Assembly (NCBI GenBank): GCA_964035545.1
Contig: CAXIUT010000183.1
Coordinates: 62,001 to 126,000, forward strand
Origin: Bugula neritina
Lineage: Eukaryota > Bryozoa > Gymnolaemata > Cheilostomatida > Bugulidae
Length of the DNA stretch: 64,000 nt
Direction of reading: 5' to 3'
Position numbers and translations under genes: made by a program. The stretch's first letter is position 1, and the number at the start of each line of letters is the position of its first letter. This document shows, in pieces, positions 28,301 to 43,649 of this stretch. The notes under the pieces are model-generated. The model was given only the letters and a program-made list of their open reading frames with translations, ran no database searches and had not been told where the DNA came from.

Positions 28301-30695
28301 AATATACTGCAACATACTGAAATACACTGTAACATACTGAAATAAACTGCAACATACCAAAATATATGGTAAACTACTGAAATATACTTTAACACATTGA
28401 AAAATACTGCAACATACTAAAGTATACTGTAACACACTGCAAGATACTGCAACATACCGAAATACACTGTAACATACTGAAACACACTGCAACATACTGC
28501 ATTACACTGACATACACTGGAACATATTGAAATACACTGCAACATCCTACAACATGCTGAAATACACTGTAACATATTGAAATACACTGCAACACAATGA
28601 AATATACTGCAACATACCAAAATAAATGGTAAACTACTGAAATATACTTTAACACATTGAAAAATACTGCAACATACTGAAATATACTGTAACACACTGA
28701 AATATACTGCAACATACTGAAATACACTGTAACATACTGAAATAAACTGCAACATACTGAAATACACTGCAACATCCTACACCATACTGAATTACACTGT
28801 AACATATTGAAATACACTGCAACACATTGAAAAATACTGCAACATACCGAAATATATGGTAAACTATTGAATTATACTGTAACACATTGAAAAATAGTGA
28901 AACACACTGAAATATACTCTGACACAATGCAATATACTGTAACATACTGAAATATGCTGTAGCACACTGAAATACACTGCGACTCACTGAAATATACTGC
29001 AACATACTGAAAAACACTGTAACATATTGAAACATACTGCAACATACTGCAACATACTGAAATACACTGTAACATACTGAAATAAATTGCAAAATACTAC
29101 AACATATTGAAATACACTGCAACACATTGAAATATACTGCAACATACCTAAATATCCGGTAATATACTGAAATATACTGTAACACATTGAAAAATGCTGC
29201 AACATACTGAAATACACTGCAACCCACTGAAATACATCGCAAAAGACTACAACATACTGAAATACACTGTAACATATTGAAATACACTCCAACAAATTGA
29301 AATATACTGCAACCTATAGAAATATATGGTAAACTACTGAAATATACTGTAACACAATGAAAAATACTGCAACATATTGAAACATAGTGCGACACATTGC
29401 AATATACTGTAACATACTGAAACATGCTGTAGCACACTGAAATAGACTGCAGCTCACTGAAATATACTGCAACATACTGAAATACACTGCAACATCCTAC
29501 AACATGCTGAAATACACTGTAACATGTTGAAATACACTGCAACACAATGAAATATACTGCAACATACCAAAATGTATGGTAAACTACTGAAATATACTTT
29601 AACACATTGAAAAATAGTGCAACATACTGAAATATACTGTAACACACTGAAATATACTGCAACATACTGAAATACACTGTAACATACTGAAATAAACTGC
29701 AACATACTGAAATACACTGCAACATCCTACAACATACTGAATTACACTGTAACATATTGAAATACACTGCAACACATTGAAAAATACTGCAACATACCGA
29801 AATATATGGTAAACTATTGAATTATACTGTAACACATTGAAAAATACTGAAACACACTGAAATATACTCTGACACAATGCAATATACTGTAACATACTGA
29901 AATATGCAGTAGCACACTGAAATACACTGCGACTCACTGAAATATACTGCAACATACTGAAAAACACTGTAACATATTGAAACATACTGCAACATACTGC
30001 AACATACTGAAATACACTGTAACATACTGAAATACATTGCAAAATACTACAACATATTGAAATACACTGCAACACATTGAAATATACTGCAACATACCGA
30101 AATATCCGGTAATATACTGAAATATACTGTAACACATTGAAAAATACTGCAACATACTGAAATACACTGCAACCCACTGAAATACATCGCAAAAGACTAC
30201 AACATACTGAAACACACTGTAACATATTGAAATACACTGCAACACATTGAAATATACCGCACCATACCTAAATACACGGTAATATACTGAAATATACTGT
30301 AACACATTGAAAAATACTGCAAGATACTGAAATATACTGTGACACATTGCAATATACTGTAACATACTGAAATATGCTCAATCACACTGAAATACACTGC
30401 ACCTCACTGAAATATACTGCAACATACTGAAATACACTGCAACATCCTACAACATACTGAAATACACTGCAGCATATTGAAAGACACTGCTAGATAATGA
30501 AATATACTGCAACATACCAAAATACATGGTAAACTACTGAAATATATTTTAACACATTGAAAAATACTGCAACATACTGAAATATACTGTAACACACTGA
30601 AATATACTGCAACATACTGAAATACACTGCTACATACTGAAATATACTGCAACATACTGCAACATACTGAAATACACTGTAACATACTGAATACA
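25396..30695 (+). repeat. Block S1, copy 3 (5300 bp)
   Basis: This block matches 6254-11553 at offset 19142. At 30275 it carries c in aatacacggt, as does 19783, while 4880, 11133, 15372 and 24022 carry t. Its right part is therefore closer to the internally deleted copy at 17-20 kb than to copy 2, although that copy lacks the S1 middle. The block is thus a mosaic of two parents. It ends in the 9-bp monomer at 30686-30695. Confidence 0.9.
27295..27316 (+). repeat. Hairpin-A9 cassette 6
   Basis: Same structure, S1 copy 3; A9 at 27308-27316. Offset 19142 from cassette 3, with an identical A count. Confidence 0.83.
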
Positions 30696-32172
30696 CTGCA
30701 ACAAACTACAACATATTGAAATACACTGCAACACATTGAAATATACTGCAACATACCTAAATATACGTTAATATAGCGGAAAAAAACTGTAACAGATTGA
30801 AAAACTCTGCAACATACTGAAATATACTGCGACACATTGCAATATACTGTAACATACCGAAATATGCTCTAGCACACTGAAATACACTGCAACCCACTGA
30901 AATATACTGCAACATACTGAAATACACTGCAACACATTGAAATACACTGCAACATACCAAAATAAATGGTAAATTACTGAAATATACTTAAACACATTGA
31001 AAAATACTGCAACATACTGAAATATACTGTAACACAATGAAATATACTGCAACATACTGAAATACACTGTAACACACTGAAATAAACTGCAACATACTGA
31101 AATACACTGCAACATCCTACAACATACTGAAATACACTGTAACATATTGAAACACACTGCAACACATTAAAATATACTGCAATGTACCGAATTATATGGT
31201 GAACTACTGAAATATACTGTAACACATTGAAAAATACTGCAAGATACTGAAATATACTGCGACACATTGCAATATACTGTAACATACTGAAATATGCTAT
31301 AGCACACTGAAATACACCGCAACTCACTGAAATATACTGCAACATATTGAAATACACTGCAACATTCTACAACATGCTGAAACACACTGTAACGTATTGA
31401 AATACACTGCAACACATTGAAATATACTGCAACATACCGAAATATATGGTAAACTACTGAAATAGACTGTAACACATTGCAAAAGACTGCAACATACTGA
31501 AATATACTGCGACACATTGCAATATACTGTAACATACTGAAATATGCTCTAGCACACTGAAATACACTGCAACTCACTGAAATATACTGCAACATACTGA
31601 AATACACTGCAACACATTGAAATATACCGCAACATACCAAAATATATGGTAAACTACTGAAATATACTTTAACACATTGAAAAATACTGCAACATACTGA
31701 AATATACTGTAACACACTGAAATATACTGCAACATACTGAATTACACTGTAACATACCGAAATAAACTGCAACATACTGAAATACACTGCTACATACTGA
31801 AATATAACTCAACATACTGCAACGTACTGAAATACACTGTAACATATTGAAATACACTGCAACATACTACAAAATATTGAAATACACTGCAACACATTGA
31901 AATATTCTCCAATATACCTAAATATACGGTAATATACCGAAAACACCGTAACGCATTGAAAAATTCTGCAACATACTGAAATATACTGTAACACACTGAA
32001 ATATACTGCAACATACTGAAATACACTGTAACATACTGAAATAAACTGCAACATACTGAAATACACTGCTACATACTGAAATATACTGCAACATACTGCA
32101 ACATACTGAAATACACTGTAAAATACTGAAATACACTGCAACACATTGAAATATACTCCAATATACCTAAAT
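30696..32172 (+). repeat. Block S3, copy 3
   Basis: This block matches 11554-13030 (offset 19142) and 20204-21680 (offset 10492). The degenerate cassette with seven A is at 30780-30786. Confidence 0.87.
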
Positions 32173-34275
32173 ATACGGTAAACTACTGAAATATACTTTA
32201 ACACATTGAAAAATACTGCAACACACTGAAACATACTGCGACACATTGCAATATACTGTAACATACTGAAACATACTGTAGCACACTGAAATAGACTGCA
32301 GCTCACTGAAATATACTGCATTATACTGAAATTCACTGCAGCATCCTACAACATGCTGAAATACACTGTAACATATTGAAATACGCTGCAACACTTTGAA
32401 ATATACTGCAACATACCGAAATATATGGTAAACTACTAAAATATACTGTAACACTCTGAAAAATAGTGCAACATACTGAAAAATACTGCGACACTTTGCA
32501 ATGTACTGCAACATACTGAAATATACTGTAACACACTGAAATATACTGCAACATACTGAAATACACTGTAACATACTGAAATAAACTGCAACATACCAAA
32601 ATATATGGTAAACTACTGAAATATACTTTAACACATTGAAAAATACTGCAACATACTAAAGTATACTGTAACACACTGCAAGATACTGCAACATACCGAA
32701 ATACACTGTAACATACTGAAACACACTGCAACATACTGCATTATACTGACATACACTGGAACATATTGAAATACACTGCAACATCCTACAACATGCTGAA
32801 ATACACTGTAACATATTGAAATACACTGCAACACAATGAAATATACTGCAACATACCAAAATAAATGGTAAACTACTGAAATATACTTTAACACATTGAA
32901 AAATACTGCAACATACTGAAATATACTGTAACACACTGAAATATACTGCAACATACTGAAATACACTGTAACATACTGAAATAAACTGCAACATACTGAA
33001 ATACACTACAACATCCTACACCATACTGAATTACACTGTAACATATTGAAATACACTGCAACACATTGAAAAATACTGCAACATACCGAAATATATGGTA
33101 AACTATTGAATTATACTGTAACACATTGAAAAATAGTGAAACACACTGAAATATACTCTGACACAATGCAATATACTGTAACATACTGAAATATGCTGTA
33201 GCACACTGAAATACACTGCGACTCACTGAAATATACTGCAACATACTGAAAAACACTGTAACATATTGAAACATACTGCAACATACTGCAACATACTGAA
33301 ATACACTGTAACATACTGAAATAAATTGCAAAATACTACAACATATTGAAATACACTGCAACACATTGAAATATACTGCAACATACCTAAATATCCGGTA
33401 ATATACTGAAATATACTGTAACACATTGAAAAATGCTGCAACATACTGAAATACACTGCAACCCACTGAAATACATCGCAAAAGACTACAACATACTGAA
33501 ATACACTGTAACATATTGAAATACACTCCAACAAATTGAAATATACTGCAACCTATAGAAATATATGGTAAACTACTGAAATATACTGTAACACAATGAA
33601 AAATACTGCAACATATTGAAACATAGTGCGACACATTGCAATATACTGTAACATACTGAAACATGCTGTAGCACACTGAAATAGACTGCAGCTCACTGAA
33701 ATATACTGCAACATACTGAAATACACTGCAACATCCTACAACATGCTGAAATACACTGTAACATGTTGAAATACACTGCAACACAATGAAATATACTGCA
33801 ACATACCAAAATGTATGGTAAACTACTGAAATATACTTTAACACATTGAAAAATACTGCAACATACTGAAATATACTGTAACACACTGAAATATACTGCA
33901 ACATACTGAAATACACTGTAACATACTGAAATAAACTGCAACATACTGAAATACACTGCAACATCCTACAACATACTGAATTACACTGTAACATATTGAA
34001 ATACACTGCAACACATTGAAAAATACTGCAACATACCGAAATATATGGTAAACTATTGAATTATACTGTAACACATTGAAAAATACTGAAACACACTGAA
34101 ATATACTCTGACACAATGCAATATACTGTAACATACTGAAATATGCAGTAGCACACTGAAATACACTGCGACTCACTGAAATATACTGCAACATACTGAA
34201 AAACACTGTAACATATTGAAACATACTGCAACATACTGCAACATACTGAAATACACTGTAACATACTGAAATACA
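32173..34275 (+). repeat. Truncated S1 tail
   Basis: This segment matches 13031-15133 at offset 19142, but with more private changes than earlier copies (near 32481, 32743 and 33008). At about 34276 the match stops and S2 sequence begins, equivalent to 24743. Relative to the normal order, 959 bp are missing: the end of S1 with its 9-bp monomer, and the start of S2. The loss is a multiple of ten once the -1 of that monomer is allowed for. This is the first break in the regular order seen from the left. Confidence 0.85.
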
Positions 34276-34834
34276 CTGCAACAAACTACAGCATATTGAA
34301 ATACACTGCAACACATTTAAATATACTGCAACATACCTAAATATACGGTAATATACCGAAAAAAAAACTGTAACAGATTGAAAAATTCTGCAACATACTG
34401 AAATAAACTGCAACACACTGAAATACAGGGCAAAATACTACAACATACTGAAATACACTGTAACATATTGAAATACACTGCAACACTTTGAAATATACTG
34501 CAACATACCGAAATATATGGTAAACTACTAGAATATACTGTAACACTTTGAAAAATAGTGCAACACACTGAAATATACTCTGACACATTGCAATATACTG
34601 TAACATACTGAAATATGCTGTAACACACTGAAACACACTGCAACTCACTGAAATATACTGAAATATACTGCGACACATTGCAATATACCGTAACATACTG
34701 AAGTATGCTGTAGCAGACTGAACTACACTGCAACTCACTGAAATACACTGCAACATACTGAAATAAACTGTAACATATTGAAACATACCGCAACATACTG
34801 CAACATACTGAAATACACTGTAACATACTGAACT
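34276..34834 (+). repeat. Partial S2
   Basis: This segment matches about 24743-25300 at offset 9533 and includes a hairpin-A9 cassette at 34346-34367. It passes directly into the 1190-bp tandem repeat. Confidence 0.82.
34346..34367 (+). repeat. Hairpin-A9 cassette 7
   Basis: Same structure, partial S2; A9 at 34359-34367. Confidence 0.83.
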
Positions 34835-37214
34835 ACACTGCAAAATACTACAACATATTGAAATACACTGCAACACATTGAAATATACTGCAACATACCT
34901 AAATATACGGTAATATACCGCAAAATACTGTAACACATTGAAAAATACTGTAACATACTGAAATATACTGCGACACATTGCAATATACTGTAACATCCTG
35001 AAACATGCTGTAGCACACTAAAATAGACTGCAGCTCACTGAAATATACTGCAACATACTGAAATTCACTGCAGCATCCTACAACATGCTGAAATACACTG
35101 TAACATATTGAATTACACCGCAACACATTCAAATATACTGCAATATACCGAAATATATGGTAAACTACTGAAATATACGGTAACACATTGAAAAATACTG
35201 CAAGATACTGAAATAAACTGCGACACATTGCAATATACTGTAACATACTGAGATATGCTGTAACACACTGAAACACACTGCAACTCACTGAAATATACTG
35301 AAATATACTGCGACACATTGCAATATACCGTAACATACTGAAGTATGCTGTAGCAGACTGAACTACACTGCAACTCACTGAAATACACTGCAACATACTG
35401 AAATAAACTGTAACATATTGAAACATACCGCAACATACTGCAACATACTGAAATACACTGTAACATACTGAACTACACTGCAAAATACTACAACATATTG
35501 AAATACACTGCAACACATTGAAATATACTGCAACAGACCTAAATATACGGTAATATACCGCAAAATACAGTAACACATTGAAAAATACTGTAACATACTG
35601 AAATATACTGCGACACATTGCAATATACTGTAACATCCTGAAACATGCTGTAGCACACTAAAATAGACTGCAGCTCACTGAAATATACTGCAACATACTG
35701 AAATTCACTGCAGCATCCTACAACATGCTGAAATACACTGTAACATAATAAATTACACTGCAACACATTCAAATATACTGCAATATACCGAAATATATGG
35801 TAAACTACTGAAACCTACTGTAACACATTGAAAAATACTGCAAGATACTGAAATATACTGCGACACAATGCAATATACTGTAACATACTGAGATATGCTG
35901 TAGCACACTGAAATACACTGCAACTCACTGAAATGTACTGCAACATACTGAAATACACCGTAACATTCTACAACATACTGAAATACACAGTATTATGATG
36001 AAATACACTGTAACATACTGAAATTCACTGCAAAATACTACAACATATTGAAATACAATGCAACACATTGAAATATACTGCAACATACCTAAATATACGG
36101 TAATATACCGCAAAATACTGTAACACATTGAAAAATACTGTAACATACTGAAATATACTGCGACACATTGCAATATACTGTAACATCCTGAAACATGCTG
36201 TAGCACACTAAAATAGACTGCAGCTCACTGAAATATACTGCAACATACTGAAATTCACTGCAGCATCCTACAACATGCTGAAATACACTGTAACATATTG
36301 AATTACACCGCAACACATTCAAATATACTGCAATATACCGAAATATATGGTAAACTACTGAAATATACGGTAACACATTGAAAAATACTGCAAGATACTG
36401 AAATAAACTGCGACACATTGCAATATACTGTAACATACTGAGATATGCTGTAACACACTGAAACACACTGCAACTCACTGAAATATACTGAAATATACTG
36501 CGACACATTGCAATATACCGTAACATACTGAAGTATGCTGTAGCAGACTGAACTACACTGCAACTCACTGAAATACACTGCAACATACTGAAATAAACTG
36601 TAACATATTGAAACATACCGCAACATACTGCAACATACTGAAATACACTGTAACATACTGAACTACACTGCAAAATACTACAACATATTGAAATACACTG
36701 CAACACATTGAAATATACTGCAACATACCTAAATATACGGTAATATACCGCAAAATACAGTAACACATTGAAAAATACTGTAACATACTGAAATATACTG
36801 CGACACATTGCAATATACTGTAACATCCTGAAACATGCTGTAGCACACTAAAATAGACTGCAGCTCACTGAAATATACTGCAACATACTGAAATTCACTG
36901 CAGCATCCTACAACATGCTGAAATACACTGTAACATATTGAATTACACTGCAACACATTCAAATATACTGCAATATACCGAAATATATGGTAAACTACTG
37001 AAACCTACTGTAACACATTGAAAAATACTGCAAGATACTGAAATATACTGCGACACAATGCAATATACTGTAACATACTGAGATATGCTGTAGCACACTG
37101 AAATACACTGCAACTCACTGAAATGTACTGCAACATACTGAAATACACTGTAACATTCTACAACATACTGAAATACACAGTATTATGATGAAATACACTG
37201 TAACATACTGAAAT
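34835..37214 (+). repeat. 1190-bp tandem repeat, two copies
   Basis: About 34835-36024 and 36025-37214 match at offset 1190. Each unit combines a piece of S1 head, a jump to an S1 module with tatacggtaa and aataaactgc (like 26400), a jump back into S2 (the doubled actgaaatat), and S1 head again. An inner repeat of 640 bp (about 34680-35050 against 35320-35690) reflects the reused S2 piece. Both periods are multiples of ten. Edges are approximate because neighbouring monomers are so alike. Confidence 0.82.
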
Positions 37215-38019
37215 TCACTGCAAAATACTACAACATATTGAAATACACTGCAACACATTGAACTATACTGCAACATACCTAAATATACGGAAATATACTG
37301 AAATATACTGTAACACACTGAAATATACTGCAACATACTGAAATATACTGCAAGATACTGCAACATACCGAAATACACTGGGACATACTGAAACACACTG
37401 CAACATACTGCATTATACTGACATACACTGGAACATATTGAAATACACTGCAACATCCTACAACATGCTGAAATACTCTGTAACATATTGAAATACACTG
37501 CAACACATTGAAATATACTGCCACATACCGAAATATATGGTGAACTACTGAAATATACTGTGACACATTGAAAAATACTGCAACATACTGAAATACACTG
37601 TAACATACTGAAATAAACTGCAACATACTGAAATACACTGCAACACACTGAAATACTTCGCAAAATACTACAACTTACTGAAATACACTGTAACATATTG
37701 AAACACACTGCAACACATTGAAATATACTGCAATGTACCGAAATATATGGTAAACTACTGAAATATACGGTAACACATTGAAAAATACTGCAAGATACTG
37801 AAATAAACTGCGACACATTGCAATATACTGTAACATACTGAAATATGCTGTAGCACACTGAGATACACTGCAACTCACTGAAATATACTGCAACATATTG
37901 AAATACACTGCAAGATCCTATAACATGCTGAAATACACTGTAACATATTGAAATAAAGTGCAGCACATTGAACTATACTGCGACATACCGAAATATATGG
38001 TAAACTAGTGAAATATACT
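37215..38019 (+). repeat. S1 head fragment
   Basis: This segment matches about 25852-26656 at offset 11363, equivalent to 6710-7514. The rare cacagtatta-tgatgaaata run just upstream (about 37177-37192) is shared with 421-432, 6672-6685 and 25812-25827. The match ends at 38020, where aaatatactt-caacacattg replaces the S1 continuation. Confidence 0.82.
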
Positions 38020-39356
38020 TCAACACATTGAAAAATACTGCAACATACTGAAATATACTGTAACACACTGAAATATACTGCAACATACTGAAATACACTG
38101 TAACATACTGAAATAAACTGCAACATACTGAAATACACTGCTACATACTGAAATATACTGCAACATACTGCAACATGCTGAAATACACTGTAAAATACTG
38201 AAATACACTGCAACACATTGAAATATACTCCAATATACCTAAATATACGGTAATATACCGAAAACACTGTAACGCATTGAAAAATTCTGCAACATACTGA
38301 AATAAACTGCAACACACGAAATACAGCGCAAAATACTACAACATACTGAAATACACTGTAACATATTGAAATACACTGCAACACTTTGAAATATACTGCA
38401 ACATACCGAAATATATGGTAAACTACTAAAGTATACTGTAACACTTTGAAAAATAGTGCAACACACTGAAATTTACTCTGACACATTGCAATATACTGTA
38501 ACATACTGAAATATGCTGTAGCACACTGAAATACACTGCAACTCACTGAAATATACTGCAACATACTGAAATACACTGTAACATATTGAAACATACTGCA
38601 ACATACTGCAACATACTGAAATACACTGTAACATACTGAAATACATTGCAAAATACTACAACATATTGAAATACACTGTAACACATCGAAATATACTACA
38701 ACATACCTAAATATCCGGTAATATACTGAAATATACTGTAACAGATTGAAAAACACTGCAACATACTGAAATACACTGCAACCCACTGAAATACATCGCA
38801 AAATACTACAACATACTGAAATACACTGTAACATATTGAAATACACTGCAACACATTGAAATATACTGCAACCTACAGAAATATTTGGAAAACTACTGAA
38901 ATATACTGTAACACATTGAAAAAAACCGCAACATACTGAAATATACTGCGACACATTGCAATATACTGTAACATACTGAAACATACTGTAGGACACTGAA
39001 ATAGACTGCAGCTCACTGAAACATACTGCATTATACTGAAATCCACTGCAGCATCCTACAACATGCTGAAATACACTGTAACATATTGAAATACACTGCA
39101 ACAAACTACAACATATTGAAATACACTGCAACACATTGAAAGACACTGCAAGACATTGAAATATACTGCAACATACCAAAATATATGGTGAACTGCTGAA
39201 ATATACTTTAACACATTGAAAAATACTGCAACATACTGAATTATACTGTAACACACTGAAATATACTGCAACATACTGAAATACACTGCTAGATACTGAA
39301 ATATACTGCAACATACTGCAACATTCTGAAATACACTGTAACATACTGAAATACAC
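37875..39356 (-). other. Longest open frame (493 codons), judged not a gene
   Basis: This frame translates into variants of a 20-residue repeat, MLQCISVCCS plus VFQYVAVYFS, very rich in Cys, Val, Phe, Tyr and Gln. It has no signal peptide, domain or catalytic motif that I can recognise. It starts and stops wherever a variant monomer happens to supply ATG or a stop. The peptide is simply the reverse complement of the 20-bp dimer, which is open in all three minus frames, so length alone is no evidence for coding. It lies in the diverged mosaic, and no near-identical copy occurs elsewhere in the window. About 370-codon frames of the same kind occur repeatedly, for example at 3254-4372, 9507-10625, 43619-44740 and 48247-49368. 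Confidence 0.8.
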
Positions 39357-41565
39357 TGCAACAAACTACAACATATTGAAATACACTGCAACACAATGAA
39401 ATATACTGCAACATACCAAAATATATGGTAAACTACTGAAATATACTTTAACACATTGAAAAATACTGCAACATACTGAAATATACTGTAACACACTGAA
39501 ATATACTGCAACATACTGAAATACACTGTAACATACTGAAATAAACTGCAACATACTGAAATACACTGCAACATCCTACAACATACTGAATTAGACTGTA
39601 ACATATTGAAATACACTGCAACACATTGAAAAATACTGCAACATACCGAAATATATGGTAAACTATTGAATTATACTGTAACACATTGAAAAATACTGAA
39701 ACACACTGAAATATACTCTGACACAATGCAATATACTGTAACATACTGAAATATGCAGTAGCACACTGAAATACACTGCGACTCACTGAAATATACTGCA
39801 ACATACTGAAAAACACTGTAACATATTGAAACATACTGCAACATACTGCAACATACTGAAATACACTGTAACATACTGAAATACATTGCAAAATACTACA
39901 ACATATTGAAATACACTGCAACACATTGAAATATACTGCAACATACCTAAATATCCGGTAATATACTGAAATATACTGTAACACATTGAAAAATACTGCA
40001 ACATACTGAAATACACTGCAACCCACTGAAATACATCGCAAAAGACTACAACATACTGAAATACACTGTAACATATTGAAATACACTGCAACACATTGAA
40101 ATATACCGCACCTCACTGAAATATACTGCAACATACTGAAATACACTGCAACATCCTACAACATACTGAAATACACTGCAGCATATTGAAAGACACTGCT
40201 AGATAATGAAATATACTGCAACATACCAAAATACATGGTAAACTACTGAAATATATTTTAACACATTGAAAAATACTGCAACATACTGAAATATACTGTA
40301 ACACACTGAAATATACTGCAACATACTGAAATACACTGCTACATACTGAAATATACTGCAACATACTGCAACATACTGAAATACACTGTAACATATTGAA
40401 TACACTGCAACAAACTACAACATATTGAAATACACTGCAACACATTGAAATATACTGCAACATACCTAAATATACGGTAATATAGCGGAAAAAAACTGTA
40501 ACAGATTGAAAAATTCTGCAACATACTGAAATATACTGCGACACATTGCAATATACTGTAACATACCGAAATATGCTCTAGCACACTGAAATACACTGCA
40601 ACCCACTGAAATATACTGCAACATACTGAAATACACTGCAACACATTGAAATACACTGCAACATACCAAAATAAATGGTAAATTACTGAAATATACTTAA
40701 ACACATTGAAAAATACTGCAACATACTGAAATATACTGTAACACACTGAAATATACTGCAACATCCTACAACATGCTAAAATACACTGTAACATATTGAA
40801 ATACACTACAACACATTGAAATATACTGCAACATACCGGAATATATGGTAAACTACTGAAATATACTGTAACACACTGAAAAATACCGCAACATACTGAA
40901 ATATACTGCGACACATTGCAATATACTGCAACATACCAAAATATATGGTAAACTACTGAAATATACTTTAACACATTGAAAAATACTGCAACATACTAAA
41001 ATATACTGTAACACACTGCAAGATACTGCAACATACCGAAATACACTGTAACATACTGAAACACACTGCAACATACTGCATTATACTGACATACACTGGA
41101 ACATATTGAAATACACTGCAACATCCTACAACATGCTGGAATACACTGTAACATATTGAAATACACTGCAACACAATGAAATATACTGCAACATACCAAA
41201 ATATATGGTAAACTACTGAAATATACTTTAACACATTGAAAAATACAGCAACATACTGAAATATACTGTAACACACTGAAATGTACTGCAACATACTGAA
41301 ATACACTGTAACATACTGAAATAAACTGCAACATACTGAAATACACTGCAACATCCTACAACATACTGAATTACGCTGTAACATATTAAAATACACTGCA
41401 ACATATTGAAAAATACTGCAACATACCGAAATATATGGTAAACTATTGAGTTATACTGTAACACATTGAAAAATACTGAAACACACTGAAATATACTCTG
41501 ACACAATGCAATATGCTGTAACATACTGAAATATGCTGTAGCACACTGAAATACACTGCAACTCA
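38020..41565 (+). repeat. Diverged mosaic of S1, S3 and S1-tail modules
   Basis: All of this stretch is monomer array, but its order is not that of the left-hand blocks. The part near 38020-38280 resembles the end of S3 (about 12800). Bases 38330 to about 39090 resemble S1 near 8240-9000 with many substitutions. Bases 39400-40111 match about 10410-11120 at offset 28991. Bases 40112-40762 match 11261-11911 at offset 28851, so 140 bp are missing at 40111/40112. The 9-bp monomer is present as attgaataca at 40395-40404, and a seven-A cassette lies at 40489-40495. One irregular 2-bp loss lies near 38316 (cacacgaaat). Confidence 0.78.
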
Positions 41566-41985
41566 CTGAAATACACTGCAACCCACTGAAATACATCGCA
41601 AAAGACTACAACATACTGAAATACACTGTAACCTATTGAAATACACTGCAACACATTGAAATGTACTGCAACCTATAGAAATATATGGTAAACTACTGAA
41701 ATATACTGTAACACATTGAAAAATACTGCAACATACTGAAACATACTGCGACACATTGCATTATACTGTAACATACTGAAACACGCTGTAGCACACTGAA
41801 ATAGACTGCAGCTCACTGAAATATACTGCAACATACTGAAATACACTGCTACATACTGAAATATACTGCAACATACTGCAACATACTGAAATACACTGTA
41901 ACATACTGAAATACACTGCAACAAACTACAACATATTGAAACACACTGCAACACATTGAAATAAACTGCAACATACCTAAATATA

Positions 41986-42007
41986 CGGTAATATACCGAA
42001 AAAAAAA
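41986..42007 (+). repeat. Hairpin-A9 cassette 8
   Basis: Same structure, first cassette of the 4628-bp unit; A9 at 41999-42007. Confidence 0.83.
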
Positions 42008-43627
42008 CTGTAACAGATTGAAAAATTCTGCAACATACTGAAATAAACTGCAACACACTGAAATACAGCGCAAAATACTACAACATAGTGAAATACACTG
42101 TAACATATTGAAATACACTGCAACACTTTGAAATATACTGCAACATACCGAAATATATGGTAAACTACTAGAATATACTGTAACACTTTGAAAATTAGTG
42201 CAACACACTGAAATATACTCTGACACATTGCAATATACTGTAACATACTGAAATATGCTGTAGCACACTGAAATACACTGCAACTCACTTAAATATACTG
42301 CAACATACTGAAATACACTGTAACATATTGAAACATACTGCAACATACTGCAACATACTGAAATACACTGTAACATACTGAAATACATTGCAAAATACTA
42401 CAACATATTGAAATACACTGTAACACATTGAAATATACTACAACATACCTAAATATCCGGTAATATACTGAAATATACTGTAACACATTGAAAAATACTG
42501 CAACATACTGAAATACACTGCAACCCACTGAAATACATCGCAAAATACTACAACATACTGAAATCCACTGTAACAAATTGAAATACACTGCAACACATTG
42601 AAATATACTGCAACCTACAGAAATATATGGTAAACTACTGAAATATACTTTAACACATTGAAAAATACAGCAACATACTGAAATATACTGTAACACACTG
42701 AAATAAACTGCAACATACTGAAATACACTGTAACATACTGAAATAAACTGCAACATACTGAAATACACTGCAACATCCTACAACATACTGAATTACACTG
42801 TAACATATTAAAATACACTGCAACACATTGAAAAATACTGCAACATACCGAAATATATGGTAAACTATTGAGTTATACTGTAACACATTGAAAAATACTG
42901 GAACACACTGAAATATACTCTGACACAATGCAATATACTGTAACATACTGAAATATGCTGTAGCACACTGAAATACACTGCAACTCACTGAAATATACTG
43001 CAACATACTGAAAAACACTGTAACATATTGAAACATACTGCAACATACTGCAACATACTGAAATACACTGTAACATACTGAAATACATTGCAAAATACTA
43101 CAACATATTGAAATACACTGCAACACATTAAAATATACTGCAACATACCTAAATATCCGGTAATATACTGAAATATACTGTAACACATTGAAAAATACTG
43201 CAACATACTGAAATACACTGCAACCCACTGAAATACATCGCAAAAGACTACAACATACTGAAATACACTGTAACCTATTGAAATACACTGCAACACATTG
43301 AAATATACTGCAACCTATAGAAATATATGGTAAACTACTGAAATATACTGTAACACATTGAAAAATACTGCAACATACTGAAACATACTGCGACACATTG
43401 CATTATACTGTAACATACTGAAACACGCTGTAGCACACTGAAATAGACTGCAGCTCACTGAAATATACTGCAACATACTGAAATACACTGCTACATACTG
43501 AAATATACTGCAACACACTGCAACATACTGAAATACACTGTAACATACTGAAATACACTGCAACAAACTACAACATATTGAAACACACTGCAACACATTG
43601 AAATATACTGCAACATACCTAAATATA

Positions 43628-43649
43628 CGGTAATATACCGAAAAAAAAA
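43628..43649 (+). repeat. Hairpin-A9 cassette 9
   Basis: Same structure; A9 at 43641-43649, 1642 bp after cassette 8. Confidence 0.83.

Noticed and set aside
37875-39356. 493-codon minus-strand frame as a Cys-rich membrane or secreted protein
   Set aside because: The same peptide repeat arises from the consensus DNA in any frame. There is no signal sequence, no promoter context and no near-identical copy elsewhere in the window.
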